64,000 nucleotides of DNA. It comes from Phaffia rhodozyma (Eukaryota; Basidiomycota; Tremellomycetes; Cystofilobasidiales; Mrakiaceae). The position numbers were made by a program, and so were the translations under genes. Where the stretch lies: the NCBI GenBank assembly GCA_014706385.1, contig JACGZH010000009.1, positions 1,054,001-1,118,000 of the forward strand. The letters run 5' to 3'. Below are positions 22,802 to 34,365 of the stretch, piece by piece; within the stretch, counting starts at the first letter, position 1, and every line of letters starts with the position of its first letter. Below the pieces are notes generated by a model, which made no database searches, had not been told where the DNA came from, and saw nothing but the letters and a program-made list of their open reading frames with translations.

Positions 22802-23218
22802 CTACCGAAGAGCCTTTCGACAGTGGGTCTTCGTAGGCTCATCCTCTTCCTTCAACGTGAACAGATTCGAAGGAGTATCCTCTGATCCAGATCTTGGTCG
22901 TACTCGATTTGCTGAGCTGTGTTGAGGGGATCCGGGGGACGAGGTCGGGGGCGGACTATTCGTCACCGGAAGTGACGATGGGTCAAACGCCCGTGTAGAA
23001 TGTGGAGTTGTTCGAGCTGAAGAAGAGAAGAAACAGAGGGAAAACAAGAGAGAGACAGACATAAGAGATCCAAGTCAGTCTTAGCAAGAAATTTGATATC
23101 TATGAAAGAGGAGAAAAGTGGGATGCTTACCACTCAATAGAAACCCAGAGACAAGAATTGCCTGTCCGTCAGAGGATCTGAATGGATTTCTCAACCTGTT
23201 GGTTGGACGGTCCGACAT
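22802..23218 (-). CDS. Small Ser/Pro-rich protein of unknown function
   Basis: Two exons (23131-23218 and 22802-23016, minus strand) joined by a 114-nt intron with a GTAAGC donor and TTCTTCAG acceptor; the sum is 303 nt (100 residues). It starts MSDRPTNRLRNPFRSSDGQ, passes through a short hydrophobic stretch (AILVSGFLLSA), then becomes Ser/Pro/Thr-rich and ends basic. The hydrophobic stretch is too short and interrupted to call a membrane span. I do not recognise a family. Support is the clean intron and open frame; a non-coding alternative remains possible. Confidence 0.5.
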
Positions 23219-23469
23219 GTTTTCCGAGCTGGACCTGTCCGTTGATAGAAAGTAGAGGGAGAAAAGGAGCAATCTAAAATTGCTTTGAAGAGAAGAAGAC
23301 GTGTTGATTCAAGGTGGTTGGTAGGTATCAATGTGGGCCACGATAAAGATGGCCGGACTTCATTTAGAGTCTGCCGCGCCAACGTCATGAAGACCTGTGT
23401 CGGCCAGTCCTGAGCGGCAGACACTGTAGAGGTGGAGGTGAGGGTGAAGAGCAAGGCAGTGGCTAAAGT

Positions 23470-23497
23470 CACGTGATGTAAGACGCCATCTCACGTG
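23470..23497. promoter_or_regulatory. Paired CACGTG E-boxes in a divergent promoter
   Basis: CACGTG occurs at 23470-23475 (inside the 8-bp palindrome TCACGTGA) and at 23492-23497. They lie between the divergent small minus-strand gene (start 23218) and the peroxiredoxin (start 23685). Such E-boxes bind bHLH factors such as Cbf1, Pho4 or SREBP types in fungi. The factor here is unknown. Confidence 0.5.
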
Positions 23498-23684
23498 GTT
23501 CCCATCCTGTATCCGAACCCGATCGCACCATCTTGCGATCATTTCTCAAACTCTTCGAGGTCGTTTCTCACGTTTATATTTCTCCTATTTCTTTCTCTTT
23601 TCGACCATCATCTTCCCATTTCTTTCATCTTTCCTGTCATTCCCATCTTTCCCTCACTCAATCACCCGTCTATCTACTGATATC

Positions 23685-24913
23685 ATGCCTACCCTTCGAC
23701 TTGGATCTTCCGCTCCCGACTGTGAGTCTCTCCTCTCTTGATCGCCGAAGAGTTGGCTGTTATTCTCACCTCTGAACTTAACGACTTACACGTCCTGGTT
23801 GGCTCGATTGTCTGAATTTCTTTCTCTCGTTTCGTTTACAGTCGAGGCCGAGACGTAAGCAGAAATTTACATTCACCCCACTTGCACAGATTATCTGCCT
23901 TCTGACCTGAGATAACAATCCGCGCGCACACAGTACTCAAGGAAACATCAAATTCTCCGAGTGGTCCAAGGGCTCCTGGGTCGGTCAGTCGGACAACATT
24001 ACCCTTCAGCTTTGACTTTTCTGCGTTTTCCTTCTGTCTCGAGCAAAAAAAACCCTAACATACACTGTCACTTCCTTCTTCTTTTCAGTTCTTTTCTCTC
24101 ACCCGGATGACTTCACCCCGGTGTGTACCACCGAGCTAGGAGAGGTAGCTAAGCTTTACCCCGAATTTGAAAAGCGAGGCGTGAAGGGTTCGTTATCTTT
24201 CCATGAAAACTCAAGATAGCCTCGCCCCAACTGACTTGATTCTCGCGCAAAAATCTCACGCAGTCATCGGTCTCTCTGCCAATGACATCGCCTCCCACGA
24301 TGCCTGGATCAAGGATATCAACGAGGTTGGCAACACCAGCGTCACCTTCCCTATCATCGGTGACAAGGACCGAAAGATCGCCACCGAGTATGATATGCTC
24401 GATGCCCTCGATGCTACCAACGTTGACGCCAAAGGACTTCCGTTCACCGTCCGAACAGTCTTCGTTATCGATCCCAAGGGAATCATCAGACTGTTGATCT
24501 CTTACCCTGCCTCTACCGGTAGACACTTCGGAGAGATTCTTCGAACAATCGATTCTCTTCAATTGGGTGATAAGCACCGAATCACCAGTCAGTCGGTCTC
24601 TTCCCAGTTAATTCTAGCGAAACGAGATTATTCAACGATGCGCATGTTTTTCTTCTCAAAATGAATATAGCCCCTGTTAACTGGAAGAGAGGTGACCCGG
24701 CCATCATCCACCCTTCCGTCAGCAATGACGAGGCTCAGAGTGAGTTCTTCCGTCGTCCTTCTCTCAAAGATTCGTACCGTGCTTCGTAAGCTTGCTCACT
24801 GTTGGATTCTCTTTCACCTCGCTCTGCCGCGCTCCGCAGAGCTCTTCCCTGGCTTCAAGACTGTCAAGCCTTACCTTCGATTCACTTCGGAGGAGCAGGC
24901 TAAGACGTTCTAA
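23685..24913 (+). CDS. PRX1: 1-Cys peroxiredoxin (Prx6/PRX1 type)
   Basis: Seven exons (23685-23721, 23842-23854, 23934-23983, 24089-24187, 24264-24587, 24671-24739, 24840-24913) total 666 nt, or 221 residues, the normal length for a Prx6-type enzyme. The AhpC/TSA fold and peroxidatic cysteine are clear in [12 protein letters not shown] (Cys near residue 46), with [10 protein letters not shown] and an RVIDSLQ-like helix. A long C-terminal Prx6 extension holds TPVNWKRGD and [15 protein letters not shown]. No resolving cysteine motif is apparent, as expected for 1-Cys enzymes. It reduces hydrogen peroxide and lipid hydroperoxides. There is no N-terminal targeting extension, so cytosolic location is more likely than the mitochondrial form known in yeast. 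Confidence 0.94.
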
Positions 24914-25360
24914 AGAAAGGTATTAATAGCAAATCCTAGTTTTTGGCTGTCGTCGTCGTCAGCGGCGGTGACAACGATGTTGTGTTGTAAACAGACGCTT
25001 TATATATGCCCCCGTTGTACCACTTTTCCTCTCTGATCGTGCTTTCTTCCAAGTTCTCTATTTTGTGAACTTATCAAAGTGGAGAGACGATGAAACATGC
25101 ATGAATAAACCAAGTGCTCGAGTATGATGATATAAAAGAAACAATGTAGAGAAGAAGAAATATCTATTCTTCCCAATCGAAAATGGAATCATCCCAACTA
25201 AGAAATGCATGGGATGAGGAAGATTAGTCCCAACATCAACGCATTGTGATAAGATAAGCCTTGTCAGCCAAGTACCCAACAAATTGGTCCAGTTCTGAGA
25301 AACAGCTGGAAGAAACTCACCCAACTGAAATAATCGTATCACGATTTTCCATCAAGTATG
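24914..25360. other. Convergent intergenic region
   Basis: 447 bp of 3' UTR-like sequence between the convergent peroxiredoxin and Sfr1-like genes. No coding signal. Confidence 0.5.
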
Positions 25361-28300
25361 TTACGTTTTCAACCTCTCAATTAGTGCTATTTCTATGCCT
25401 GGAAGAAGAGAAAAGAGAACAGAAGATGAATAAATAGATGTAACTCACAAAGCGTCGGATCCGTACGGAAGACTGTCCGAAGCATCTTTCCAATATCCCA
25501 CCCTTTCTCCTCTTCCTCTTCCTCCTCCCCTTCTTTTTCTTCTTTCTGCTCGTCTCTTCCGTCTGTCATTTCGGTTCTTCCGATGAAAGATTGGTCGAAC
25601 AATTCTTCTTTCTCGGACACGGCTCTATCGAATGACTCTAGATAGCCCCGTACCTGCCGTCGGGCGCTCATTCCAAGCCCGCTTCCACCAGAGCGAGAAG
25701 GTCGATAGGCTGAAGGTGATCCGATCGAAGAGTCTAAGCTCAAAGATCTCTCTCGTTCTAAAAACTCGCCATGGTCATTGGCCGAGTCATCGACAGTAGA
25801 AAGGAGAGGGCGGTCCGAGAAGATCGAATTGGAGAAGAATGACTGGCGAGGGAAAGGTGAGAAGGCATCTGAAGGGAAGAGAGAGGAAGCAGGAGGCGAA
25901 GATGAGAAGGGGTTCGGTTCCAAGGATTGGAAATTATCGGCTGGGTTGTCAGAACCTCCCTCGTCCCATAAAAGTTGAGAGCTATGTATTTGCGAACGCT
26001 AGTAAATAACCGTTCGCCTGAACAGGTGGTCCTTCTATAAGTTCACAAGGAGAGGCAAAGTACTTACATTTCCCTTCCAGCATCCTTCCACTTTAAAATC
26101 AACTCCTCCTGCTTTTCCTCCTGTCTTCTTCCCTCTCCTTGTACTAACCTGATAGCCTGTTTGATTATTTGGACTTTACTCTCCAATTTAGCCACCTCCC
26201 TTTGAGTGACTTTCCCTGCGCATCCAATGGACGAGGATGTCCCCTCCGCAAGTATTGACGAAGAAGTCGTCACAGGGGACACGAAAGGCGCCGATGCCTT
26301 CAGAGTCACGAAAGGATTTCGTTTGGACATCGATCTTGATCTGACCTCTAATTCCGGATCAGAGTCCTTGGACGCTGGTGAGTGGTCCGGAATCGATCTG
26401 ACATCCTGGTTGTTCGATGTTGAACATAATCCCAATTTGTCCCGAAGCGCCTTATACTGGACAGTAGGCCGAATAGTGAGTGGTTTGAAGCTTAAGGGTC
26501 TTGAACGCTGAGCCAGCATCGGCCGTAGCTCAGGTAGAGGAGTAGGCGAAGAAGAGATTGGGCTACTCGCTGTAGGCTGGGAGCTAATGGGTGCTGTAAG
26601 TTTATCTGATGTCTTCTCAGTAATTAATGGACATTTGAAAGGTTGTTTTAGTTTCTTGATGGCCATCGGATTTCTATCCTGTTTGTATATAATCGCACAC
26701 GGTGAGCGATTTGATCTGACCATAAGAGGCAGACAATTTGACATTCACCAACCAGAGGAGTAGAAATCTTTCGCTTCTTTAATACTGGCGAACTCGTTAT
26801 AAGCTGATCATGCGGCTCAACCTCTTGACTCTGCGGTCGGTCAAAAACGAATATCTTGGTGAGCTTACGACGAGTCATGCAGTCTTGTAATCACGGAGTG
26901 CGATCCACTCACATGAACAGACGGCCTATCCTTGTCTTGATTATTTGGCCAAGTCAGAGAGATGCTTCCATCGGTCTCAGTCAGAAGAGGTATGTTTGTG
27001 GGGATCAAAGCGGAAAATCTTCCAATTGATCGAGTCGGGATCTCGTCTTGAACCGAGTGATCTGAATCGGACTGAACTTATCTAGTCAGACAGCTGTCAT
27101 CATTAAGTCGATGTAAATACAGACTAGACGTACTTCTTCGTCGGAGCATAACTCGCCTATCACACGTTGATCTGCCTTCGGGTCAAAACAATTTGATATA
27201 GACGATTGATTGAAGATCGCAAGTCCAGGTCAGTCATTAAAAAGATTGAGAAGTAACGTCAAACAATTGTGTATCAAACTGTCTTCAGATGCATGTGTTT
27301 TCAACACCAAACTCACATCTAGATCCTTCAGGGTAATGATATCATCTCTTTGAGCACCTTCGAAGCCTATGTCGACCAGCGTGTTGCATTGAGGCGAATT
27401 GAGAACGGTGGCCTTGTAGTGATTTTTGAAGATAAAATCAACTAATGCAATTAAACTAGAATCATGATGAACGACAAAGCCTCCAGACTCACCCCTGGAG
27501 AGAAACATATCAAGTCCTGTCCTTCACGGATGAGAACCTCCGGTGTCAATTCTGTTCCTTCAAGAAATTCTTCAAAGACCTCCTCACTTGTAACATGGGT
27601 TTCTCCGGGGATGTTTCCCGGTTGATCGACAAGTTCATGTTGCTCATCTATCTCGAGATGAGTAGCCGACAGGTCTATTTTCCCCTCTCTAATATCAGAA
27701 TCATTCTGGGCTGTTTCGATGGGAGAAGGAAAGCCAGACATGGAGACTGGTCGCTCAGACAACTGAGAGTTGATAACCGACGGACTAACTTGGCCAGTCT
27801 CAACAGACGGATCTTCTTTTGGTTTATCAACAAATGAGAACTCATGATGATTGTCAAGTGGTGTCGCATGAACGGTATGATGCTGAGAGTTCTTGACAGA
27901 CACCTCGTTGTTGCTACCAACAACTGGGTTTTCTGTCAAAGCTGGTACCTTTGAGTCCGAAATATGTTTGAATTCGTAAGTCTGATCGCTGAAAGTAGTT
28001 GACAGGACATCGTCGGCCAATCGAATTGGTCTATCGTGTTCGAAAAGCTCCGAATCATTTGGAAGGACAGATATATGCGCCGAGTCTGTCTTTGCAACCC
28101 CTTTATCCAAGGCTGTCAATTCTTCAAAATCGATTGCATTGGGAGAAGATGAAGTAGGTGATTGAATGATCGGCTGTAGCGTTTGCTCGTCAGGCTGCAC
28201 TTTCCGAGGTGACAAAGTTCCGGTCGCCGATGTCGATACGGAGACTTCGACAGGAGGCTTCTCCCTCAGAGCCTCGGTGATACTGCCAACCGTCAACTCG

Positions 28301-28755
28301 ATTGAACCGCTGTTGCATTCGATCGGCAGATGCTCCTCCTTCATATCCAAGGATGCCGTAGTTGCAGGCCTATTCAGATGCGTTTGACTTGAAGTGGCGA
28401 CCATAGTGGACATGTCTGTTGGCACAACAGATTCTTTTGTTGCAAGATCAACCTCACAGTCAGCCTCAGTCAACTTCGATCCGCTCAAGAAAGACGATCC
28501 CGGGTGCATAGGAACCTCCATGGGGAAGGGTTCTTGAGGTTGGAGGAGGAAATCTTCTTCCAAAACAGAGTGACAGGATTTCTGCAGTGACTTTGACCGT
28601 TTAATAGAGGATCGTCGTCGACGAATAGGCCTCTACAACACGATTAGGCGACATTGTTTGAATGCATGTGAGCATACAAGAGTCGTCACACGCTTTCTTA
28701 AGAGGAGAGAAGGTATACTTCTTACCGTTACAGAAAATGAGGTAGAGCGTTGCAT
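25361..28755 (-). CDS. SFR1: Sfr1/Mei5-like Swi5 partner in Rad51/Dmc1 recombination, with long N-terminal extension
   Basis: Minus-strand model: 28726-28755, 27493-28632, 27317-27412, 27134-27175, 26913-27071, 26753-26830, 26068-26678, 25449-25981, 25361-25398. These sum to 2,727 nt (908 residues). The C-terminal part has the Sfr1/Mei5 coiled-coil layout: LESKVQIIKQAIRLVQGEG, then KQEELILKWKDAGREM joined across an intron to SQLLWDEGG. A preceding KKLKQPFKCPL motif resembles the DNA-contacting N-region of Sfr1. Sfr1 with Swi5 stabilises Rad51/Dmc1 filaments. The first about 500 residues are acidic, Ser/Thr-rich and unrecognised, far longer than in yeasts. The exon-6 acceptor could be 30 nt upstream (26860). 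Two adjacent genes are possible, but every frame joins cleanly. Confidence 0.62.
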
Positions 28756-29063
28756 CCCTAGCTATAGACACGAAAGATGTCGAGATGATCGATGCAGAAA
28801 GGAAAAAGTGGAGAAGCGCAAATAGACACGATGACCTAAGAAGTGACAGGATTTAGATGAGATGATTGATTGGTTGACAGGTAATGAACAAGCGTTATCA
28901 GTCTTTCCGACCCTTTCAATTCTTTCACGAAATCTGTTCACAGTCAAACATTCCTATCGATGTACTGTCTCGGCGACGATAGCCTGTTAGTTACAAATCA
29001 AGGGAAGAAATGAAACTGCGCGAGGCTCTATCGACAGTGTGTGGGTATCAAGTGACATGGAAA
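28756..29063. other. Short intergenic region
   Basis: 308 bp between the GNA1 stop and the Sfr1-like start (both minus strand). AT-rich, no gene seen. Confidence 0.4.
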
Positions 29064-30099
29064 TCATAGAGCGGCCGGCTTAAGAGCATACTTGACCTTG
29101 AAAACAGAGACGGTAAACAGGAATATAACATATTCTTCTTGGTAAATTCTTGACGTACATTGACAGTTCAGGACGGATGGAGACGAAAGAAAGATCAGAC
29201 TGACCATCTCATACTCTTTATGCTCAAATCCGCATTTCTCATAGAAGGCTTTTGTACGTAGATGACACAACCCTTAGATATCAATCGATCAAATGAACCG
29301 GAGTATGGATACACGTACGAATGTTGTCCTTATTGCAATCCAAGATTGTCTTATAACAACCCTGACTCTCTGCCAGACCTGTGAGTGCCTGAATGATCCT
29401 TAGTCCGAGTTTCTTTCCCTGGAGGTCTTTCGAAACGGCTATATCCTCAATATGACCCACTAGTCCAGCATCTGTGAGCAAGCAAAGTACAAGCTATAAG
29501 CACCGGCAAGGACAAAGAAACCGAACCGAATCGAGAAAAGTGAGGACAGTTTGACAACTGACTTCTAAGAAACTTCCTCTCGATCAGAAGCGTTCCTGTT
29601 GCGACAAGCTGATCAGTCTCGTGCTGGACGATCACTGCACGGAGCAAAGGATGCCGACTTGTCAGATTCCTTAGCCTCTATGTGTACATCATCAAGATCA
29701 AGAAAAGCAAAAGATACGAAGAAAGACCAGAACGAACCAACAGGGAAATATCCCCCTCTCCGACCTCTGAGTTTCATATCTCCTACGACATCTGCATAGA
29801 CCTCCTCTGAGATCACAGGAGCGACAGTCAGAACGGAAAGCAGTTCCAGATGTGATCGTTTATAGTCAGTTGTCGACAACGGTCGGATCTGTCGTTTGAA
29901 TTCCCGTTCCATATTGATACAAGAAGCAGAATATCAAGACATTAAGTAACTCTCATTCTTGAGAAGAGGAAGCGACAAGCAGAAGAAACGGACAAACATG
30001 AAATCCATCAGCTAACGCTTCCTTGACATCTGACGAGATCAACTCTGGGTCAAACAACAAGTCGAGCTTGTCATCAGTTGTGAACTTCTCCGAAACCAT
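29064..30099 (-). CDS. GNA1: Glucosamine-6-phosphate N-acetyltransferase
   Basis: Minus-strand exons 29998-30099, 29742-29888, 29563-29677, 29319-29471, 29205-29248, 29064-29096 sum to 594 nt (197 residues). The GNAT fold is clear: IRPLSTTDY, LELLSVLTVAP, LVATGTLLIERKFLRN, GLVGHIEDIAVSKDLQGKKL, then GCYKTILDCNKDN and FYEKCGFEHKEYEM. RxxQGKKLG is the acetyl-CoA pyrophosphate-binding loop. The enzyme makes N-acetylglucosamine-6-phosphate for UDP-GlcNAc, hence chitin, GPI anchors and N-glycans. It is somewhat longer than yeast Gna1 through its N-terminus (LFDPELISSDVKEALADG). The exon-2 donor (after a Pro codon) is the least certain junction. Confidence 0.93.
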
Positions 30100-30846
30100 T
30101 TTTCTTATTGAGCAGCAAATTTGGAAGAGATGAATATGACGGATTTGATGGAATGCCGAGTTTATTGGATGTTTGTCTCATCTAATGTTGCTCTCCTTTC
30201 GCGATCTAATCTGAACAGATTCTCAACAACCCTAACTGAATAAATTACGTGAAATTTACTATTTAGCTTCTACTCATCCACATATATATTCGCCAGTTCC
30301 TTTGATTTCCTACTGGCCTGTTGGAGCGTTTAATAGGATTAATTGAGAAGAGAAGAAAAGCATCTTCCTGGGCAAAAGATACTTTGAGGATGAACTAGAA
30401 GATGGAAATCTGAAACAATCACCGGAGAGCTTGCATATTATGTTTCTATCCTAGAGATACATAGATGTCAGTCATTACAGCAATAGTCTTGGCATGATGG
30501 CCCGTTAGTCAGTCCGTCAGAAAATATACTGAAAAGGGGATATCAACTAAACATATTTGAATATATCTATGGATATATATGACCTAAGAGAAATGAAGAT
30601 TGGTATGAAGAGGGCAAATCAGGATTGGATGTGCCCATCATGTTATCGATTACTGGTTAGAAACCGGTTTATATGCAGTGAGAGAAGTAGTCCAAAGTAA
30701 GGAAAGGATGAAGGAAAGAAATAGAAATACAAGAAGAAAAGGACGAAAAGATATCACATGAACCCTTTCCAAACAACCCAGACTGTCGAAAACCATTGAA
30801 AAGGGATTAAAAAAGAATGGAGCGAGAGAGGTATATAGCGCAGACA
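30100..30846. other. Intergenic region, no gene seen
   Basis: 747 bp upstream of GNA1 and downstream of the GT61 gene. AT-rich with ATATAT tracts near 30560-30590. Short ORFs lack coding character. It should hold the GNA1 promoter and the GT61 3' UTR. Confidence 0.5.
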
Positions 30847-33800
30847 TCAATGGATCTCCATCGAAAGTTTGTCATGCTCGGCTAGTGACGATTTCCGGGA
30901 GTACTTATCCGCGATGATGCGTTTGATGAGATTCTTGATCAATGGTCCGCTCACTCTGTGGAGAAAAGGAAGATTGAACAAAGACTGAGCCTGATGAAGC
31001 AGGAACAACCATCAAAATTGATAGAGAGCCGAGGGATACGAACGGTATCATGGTTCCCTGAAAGTCGTCGGGAAAGCTAGTGTGTCCTTTAGCCCGCCAG
31101 GATTCTTCGGCCTCAATGGTGTCGTTCCACTGCAGAAGATCAAATACTCGAGTCAGTACACTCAGGCGATACAGACGTATGTAATTTGTAAGATGACGTA
31201 CGATGACATGGTGATTGTGTCCAAGAGCGGCTGTTTTTGTGTTGAGAGATCATAGTATGATGAGACGAAAGACGCATGGTGGGAAGAAAGAGGGCAACGA
31301 GCGAACTTACGGGTGATAATTTCACTAAGCATGCAAAAGGAAGAAGGGCGCCATGAAGGAAAAGATAGAGCATCAGTATGTGCATGAGAGTTGGTTAGAT
31401 ATACGGACGGGTAATGGTTGACACTCACTAGTCTCGAGTGAACCCTCTGAGTAGACCAATGACAAATGCGACGAGATCAGTACGCCCATTCTTCCGAGTC
31501 AAAGGAAACATATAGAGATAAAGCTCACTGTGGAGTGAATATCTCGATGACATCCGAGCCTCGAGGCATCCACATAAGGTGACTGTTGTAGCCAGGAAAG
31601 AGATGCCCACAAAGGAAAAGAAGAGTGCTCAATTAGGACTCGATTCCTATCTGAGATGAAAGAATGAAGGGACGAACCTCAGACCGTTTCCATGTACTTC
31701 GTGAAGAAATCGATTGATTGGGCGATGATATTAATCATCAGCTTGTACTTGCTCTGTCTATAAATCGTGAATATTTGCTCACCTCCAATCATGATCTACC
31801 CGACCAGAAGAGACATCCTCGAAACGAGATCAAAATACTGGGTTTACTGTGTATCGCAACCATAGAAAAGGAGCTCACGTTTGTTCGAGTTGCAAGAGCA
31901 AACTGTTCTTGTTTGCTCATGGTCTCCATTTGGGCGTCATACACATCAGCCAGACCTTCAGACTGGATCTCCATTAGTGAGATCAACAATTCATCGTGTG
32001 ATGCCGGCTTGAGCGCTCGACGTTTGCTTTTCTGTCGATTAATATAAGTAATGACGGCTAGCAGAACAAAAGATTACAGTTGCACATAAACAGTCAGACC
32101 AGGCCTGTCAAGATTAAACAAAGAGGGAAAGAGGATTCACGTTTCTCAGAAACCTGATCTTCTGAGATCTGCAGAGAGTGTTTCAAAGATTGCCTTAGGG
32201 GCTCGAACCAATTCTATATAGAAGGTTGATCGAGTGAGCATGGAGGAGAAACAGACCAATTGACAAGGACTGAAGACGACTTGAAGTATCACTAACCAAA
32301 GGCCCTTTTAAGTCGTAAACTCTGGACGAACCATTTATCAAGCAAAAGTTGAAACAGATTTGATAAAAACCTTTCAGAATCCAGAGTAAACCGAAGAGAA
32401 GAAGAGAGGAACAACCTACTCGGCATTCATTTTGTTCCATTTGTTAACAGCGGACGAATGCCTATGCGCCGCCCATCTCTGATTCGACCCGAGAAGAAGG
32501 AAGGATAAATACGATGCTCGATTTAGACCAAAATGGCGAGAAGATACTCACGTCCACAATGACCACTGTCATAACGCAGAACGTACAAGAGGCAGACATA
32601 AAGGAAAGATAAATTGAGTGATCGTGGAACGCGATATCAGAGGGCAGAAAACATTAGACTTTAAACCGACCTCGTTCAAACACATAGGCTTGACCGCTCT
32701 TGGCCCTATCTAACCACATTGGTTCATCCTCGATAACTATCGAAAGAAGAGAAACACCCACATGAAATTTGAATATCATGAGGAAAACGAGCTGGAACGA
32801 TCCTCGATGTCAAAGACAATACATACTGGCATCAGGCAGGATAACGTTCATGAACCAAGCATTCAAGTTCGGGCCGTCTCTCCATTTGGGATCTCGTGCT
32901 ATTATCATCCGACGGGGAGTGTTCATTTCTTCCAACGGCTTGTCGGATACAGAGATGAGCGCTTTCCATGCCCCAGAAAAACATTCAACGACAAAGTGGC
33001 TGCAAGAAAATGAAACGATTAAAGTATATGAGCTTTGGAAGGGACAGAAGAAGCAAATGAGAGACGTCGTGTAGGTATTAAAAAGAAATCACACTGACTA
33101 GTAGTGTGCTGTTGAGTAGATTGTGAATAGTGGGGATATGCGTATCATGGAGAACAACTAAGATCAGTAGAACTCATTTGATCTCAAAAATATAGTCCGC
33201 GTAATCATTTACTGACCCAAGAAACTATCAGGAGCGGCATCCGCAAAGAATACCTTCAAGAAATTAGGCAAGTCAGGTGGCTGAACGACGCATTTTGGAA
33301 TAGCTTGAAAAATAGCACCAACACTGTCTCCGTCTAGTCTGATGACTCGCTTCCCGAAAAGTTCGCGAGCCATTCCAGGAGTTATGATTCGAAAACTGGG
33401 ACAGTAACGTCGACGTCAGCTCACTATAGAAGGCACGTATGCATTTTTTTCAGAAAAGAAAAAAGACAGACAGTTTTTCGTCAGCCGGTCCGTTGAGATC
33501 TTGACTAAGGAATGTAGAGACGGGCGGAAGAGAGCTGGCGTCAGACGTGACGGCGACTGCAGACAAGAGACGAGTGGGGGTGTCAGTAACCTATTATCAA
33601 CAACCATCACCTTGCACAGAAGAAAAGAATGCAAAACTCACAGAGGGTACCATTCGCAGTATCTGTCACCAAGAGGGGTTCACGATCAGTAAACTAACTG
33701 AGAATCAATAGAAAAGAAGCTATTTGAGAGGTAGAAGTGGAACGAGGGACAGGAAGGACCGACAGAGGTTGTTGAAGACCGTGTAGCCTACGACGCCGCC

Positions 33801-34365
33801 CGGGGAGCTGGTGTCATCTGCATATTCCATATCTTGCCACAGGCCGTTTTGGTGCTGTAACCGAGCACGCGCGAGGGAGAGACATTCGATTCTATTTTAG
33901 CCAAGAAGCAAGAGCAGACAAAGAACTAGAAAGGCGAATGTCAACATATAAACGAACGTCTTTTTTGAGAGGCTTGGCCGCAATGGCGCTGGTCTTTCTC
34001 GATATAGGCAACGGTATGGTGGGCGAAGAATGAGTATGATCAGGAGCAACGGTGTCCCTCTGGAACTCCTTGGGACTGATCTCATTGGATGGATCGAATC
34101 GCAACTGGGGAACGACAGTCGGAAATAAGGTTGAAATAAAGTAGTAGACGAGGAAAATGATGACAGCTAGAAGAGAAGATGTGAGAGAAAATAACGCGAT
34201 CAACCTAAGTAATCTTATGATCAAGCTTAGAAATAGAACGGCGAACTCACTTGGGTAGAATGTGCTGATAATTCGTTTGTACATGCCAGCTATCTTTGCT
34301 CTGGATGTCGTTTTTGGCGTCCAAGTCCCGTAATCATTCCTAGGTTTTATATTGGAAAGTAGCAT
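30847..34365 (-). CDS. Glycosyltransferase family 61 type II membrane protein
   Basis: Multi-exon minus-strand gene from an ATG at 34363-34365 to the TGA at 30847-30849. A short cytosolic N-terminus leads to one membrane span (VIIFLVYYFISTLFPTVV), so a Golgi type II topology is likely. The lumenal part carries GT61/DUF563 signatures in order: NGTLFAVTSDASSLPP, YYHFVVECFSGAWKAL, VVIVDRWAAHR, AVITYINRQKSKRR, TMSKQEQFALATRT, VHGNGLSHLMWMPRGSDVIE, RDYEIITPALGHNHHVI, and a C-terminal FPDDFQGTMIP block. GT61 enzymes include beta-1,2-xylosyl- and O-GlcNAc-transferases; the donor sugar is not decided. Tiny exons are needed, including 10 nt (CACACTACTA near 33105-33120). The junction around 33900-33960 is unresolved. 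Confidence 0.85.
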
